Positions 63,407 to 64,000 of a stretch of DNA of 64,000 nt are shown in pieces (within the stretch, counting starts at the first letter, position 1; each line of letters opens with the position of its first letter). The notes under the pieces were generated by a model. That model was not told the DNA's origin. It made no database searches and was given only the letters and a program-made list of their open reading frames with translations. Source of the stretch: Egbenema bharatensis (GTDB lineage: Bacteria; Cyanobacteriota; Cyanobacteriia; Elainellales; Elainellaceae); assembly GCF_048077055.1 (NCBI RefSeq), contig NZ_CP182236.1, positions 4,588,001-4,652,000 on the forward strand. The letters are read 5' to 3'. The position numbers were made by a program, and so were the translations under genes.

Positions 63407-63958
63407 ATGGTAATCATGGGGACTTTCATAGTACTGGCTGTTGAGGCGGTCGCGGAAGCGGAGGAGTCGGGGTTTGGCCTAAACTTCGACATCCTGGAGA
63501 CAAATATTATTAACCTGGCGATCATTATTGGTGTTCTGATTTACTTTGGTCGCGGATTCCTGGGTAAGACGCTGGCCGATCGCCAAGCTCGGATTGCCGA
63601 GTCGATTCAAGAGGCGGAACAGCGGAAGAAAGAGGCGGCATCTGCCCTGGCAGAGGAGCAGCAGAAATTAGCTCAGGCGCAAACGGAAGCATCCCGCATT
63701 CTGGCCGAAGCCGAAGAGCGCTCCAAGGCGGTTCGGGAAGCGGTGCTGGCTCAGGCGCAGGAGGATATCGAGCGCATGAAGGCAGCAGCGGCCCAGGATC
63801 TGTCCAGTCAGCAAGACCGGGTGATGAACGAACTTCGGCAGCGGATTGCGACGCTTGCCCTGGAGCGAGTGGAAGGTCAGTTGAAATCTGGATTGAGTGA
63901 ATCTACTCAGCAACAGTTGATCGATCGCAGTATAGCCAGTATTGGAGGTCACTCATGA
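63407..63958 (+). CDS. atpF: ATP synthase subunit b
   Basis: A 183-residue protein from ATG 63407 or the nearby ATG 63416. The short N-terminal segment 'FGLNFDILETNIINLAIIIG' leads into one TM helix and the stalk coiled coil ('GKTLADRQARIAESIQEAEQ'). It is the second peripheral-stalk subunit. Its TGA overlaps the next ATG. Confidence 0.93.
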   Translation: MVIMGTFIVLAVEAVAEAEESGFGLNFDILETNIINLAIIIGVLIYFGRGFLGKTLADRQARIAESIQEAEQRKKEAASALAEEQQKLAQAQTEASRILAEAEERSKAVREAVLAQAQEDIERMKAAAAQDLSSQQDRVMNELRQRIATLALERVEGQLKSGLSESTQQQLIDRSIASIGGHS

Positions 63959-64000
63959 GATCCACACTCCTCTCCACAGAAATTGCTGAACCCTATGCTC
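63955..64000 (+). CDS. atpH: ATP synthase subunit delta, 3'-truncated by window edge
   Basis: ATG 63955 overlaps the atpF stop (ATGA) and has GGAGG 9 bp upstream. The visible residues MRSTLLSTEIAEPYA fit the delta-subunit N-terminus, as does the gene order. Cyanobacterial literature calls this gene atpD or atpH. Confidence 0.85.
   Translation, partial: MRSTLLSTEIAEPYA

Overview
The window is chromosomal DNA from a cyanobacterium. The evidence is: very frequent HIP1-type GCGATCGC octamers; a cyanobacterial F-type ATP synthase operon with separate b and b' subunits (atpI-atpB-atpE-atpG-atpF-atpH); the SufR-regulated sufBCDS cluster with the catalytic chain of ferredoxin-thioredoxin reductase; a ferrochelatase with a C-terminal chlorophyll-binding (CAB) helix; an FtsH2-like thylakoid protease; homogentisate phytyltransferase; and a PatA-type response regulator. 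Palindromic interspersed repeats, heptanucleotide tandem repeats and an expanded chemotaxis locus suggest a filamentous, non-heterocystous, Leptolyngbya/Oscillatoria-like genome. That placement is inference.

Layout. 1-4 kb: end of a DUF4394 protein, an Acg-like nitroreductase, and a minus-strand pair made of an actin-like ParM/StbA protein and a ribbon-helix-helix/coiled-coil partner. 4.6-19.6 kb: mostly housekeeping genes (ftsH2, csaA, a two-domain 6-PTPS/QueD protein, methyltransferases, hspA, a PPP phosphatase, DUF1995, hpt, a CPXCG protein, a lone tyrosine recombinase, hemH, a membrane protein). 20-31.4 kb: gltS, a PPC-matrixin metalloprotease, an SGNH hydrolase, an RCK potassium channel, small proteins and acnA, separated by repeat-rich gaps. 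31.5-35.9 kb: an accessory patch (cupin, nucleotidyltransferase, decayed VapBC, remnants that include a Res-type helicase, Uma2, and a 145-bp direct repeat). 35.9-51.8 kb: a glycosyltransferase, then a long minus-strand chemotaxis operon (PatA-type regulator, MCP, triple-Hpt CheA-REC, CheB, CheR, double CheW, membrane-sensor MCP). It carries two insertion sequences: an ISH3-like element inside the CheA receiver domain and an IS66-family (ISBst12-like) element between cheW and the last MCP gene. 52-58.3 kb: sufS, sufD, sufC, sufB and ftrC on the minus strand, with divergent sufR and two CAAC-N6-GTTG operators between them. 58.4-64 kb: small conserved proteins, a methyltransferase and the atp operon, which runs off the window end.

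Two patterns cross the whole window. First, several families of short palindromes (here A, B and C) sit in most intergenic gaps, along with two longer MITE-like elements (D and E). Second, seven single-base breaks restore a good protein when one base is added at or beside a short run. They affect sufB, gltS, the 6-PTPS gene, an MCP, the Res remnant and the IS66 transposase (twice). Since sufB is normally essential, most are probably sequencing or assembly deletions rather than real pseudogenes.
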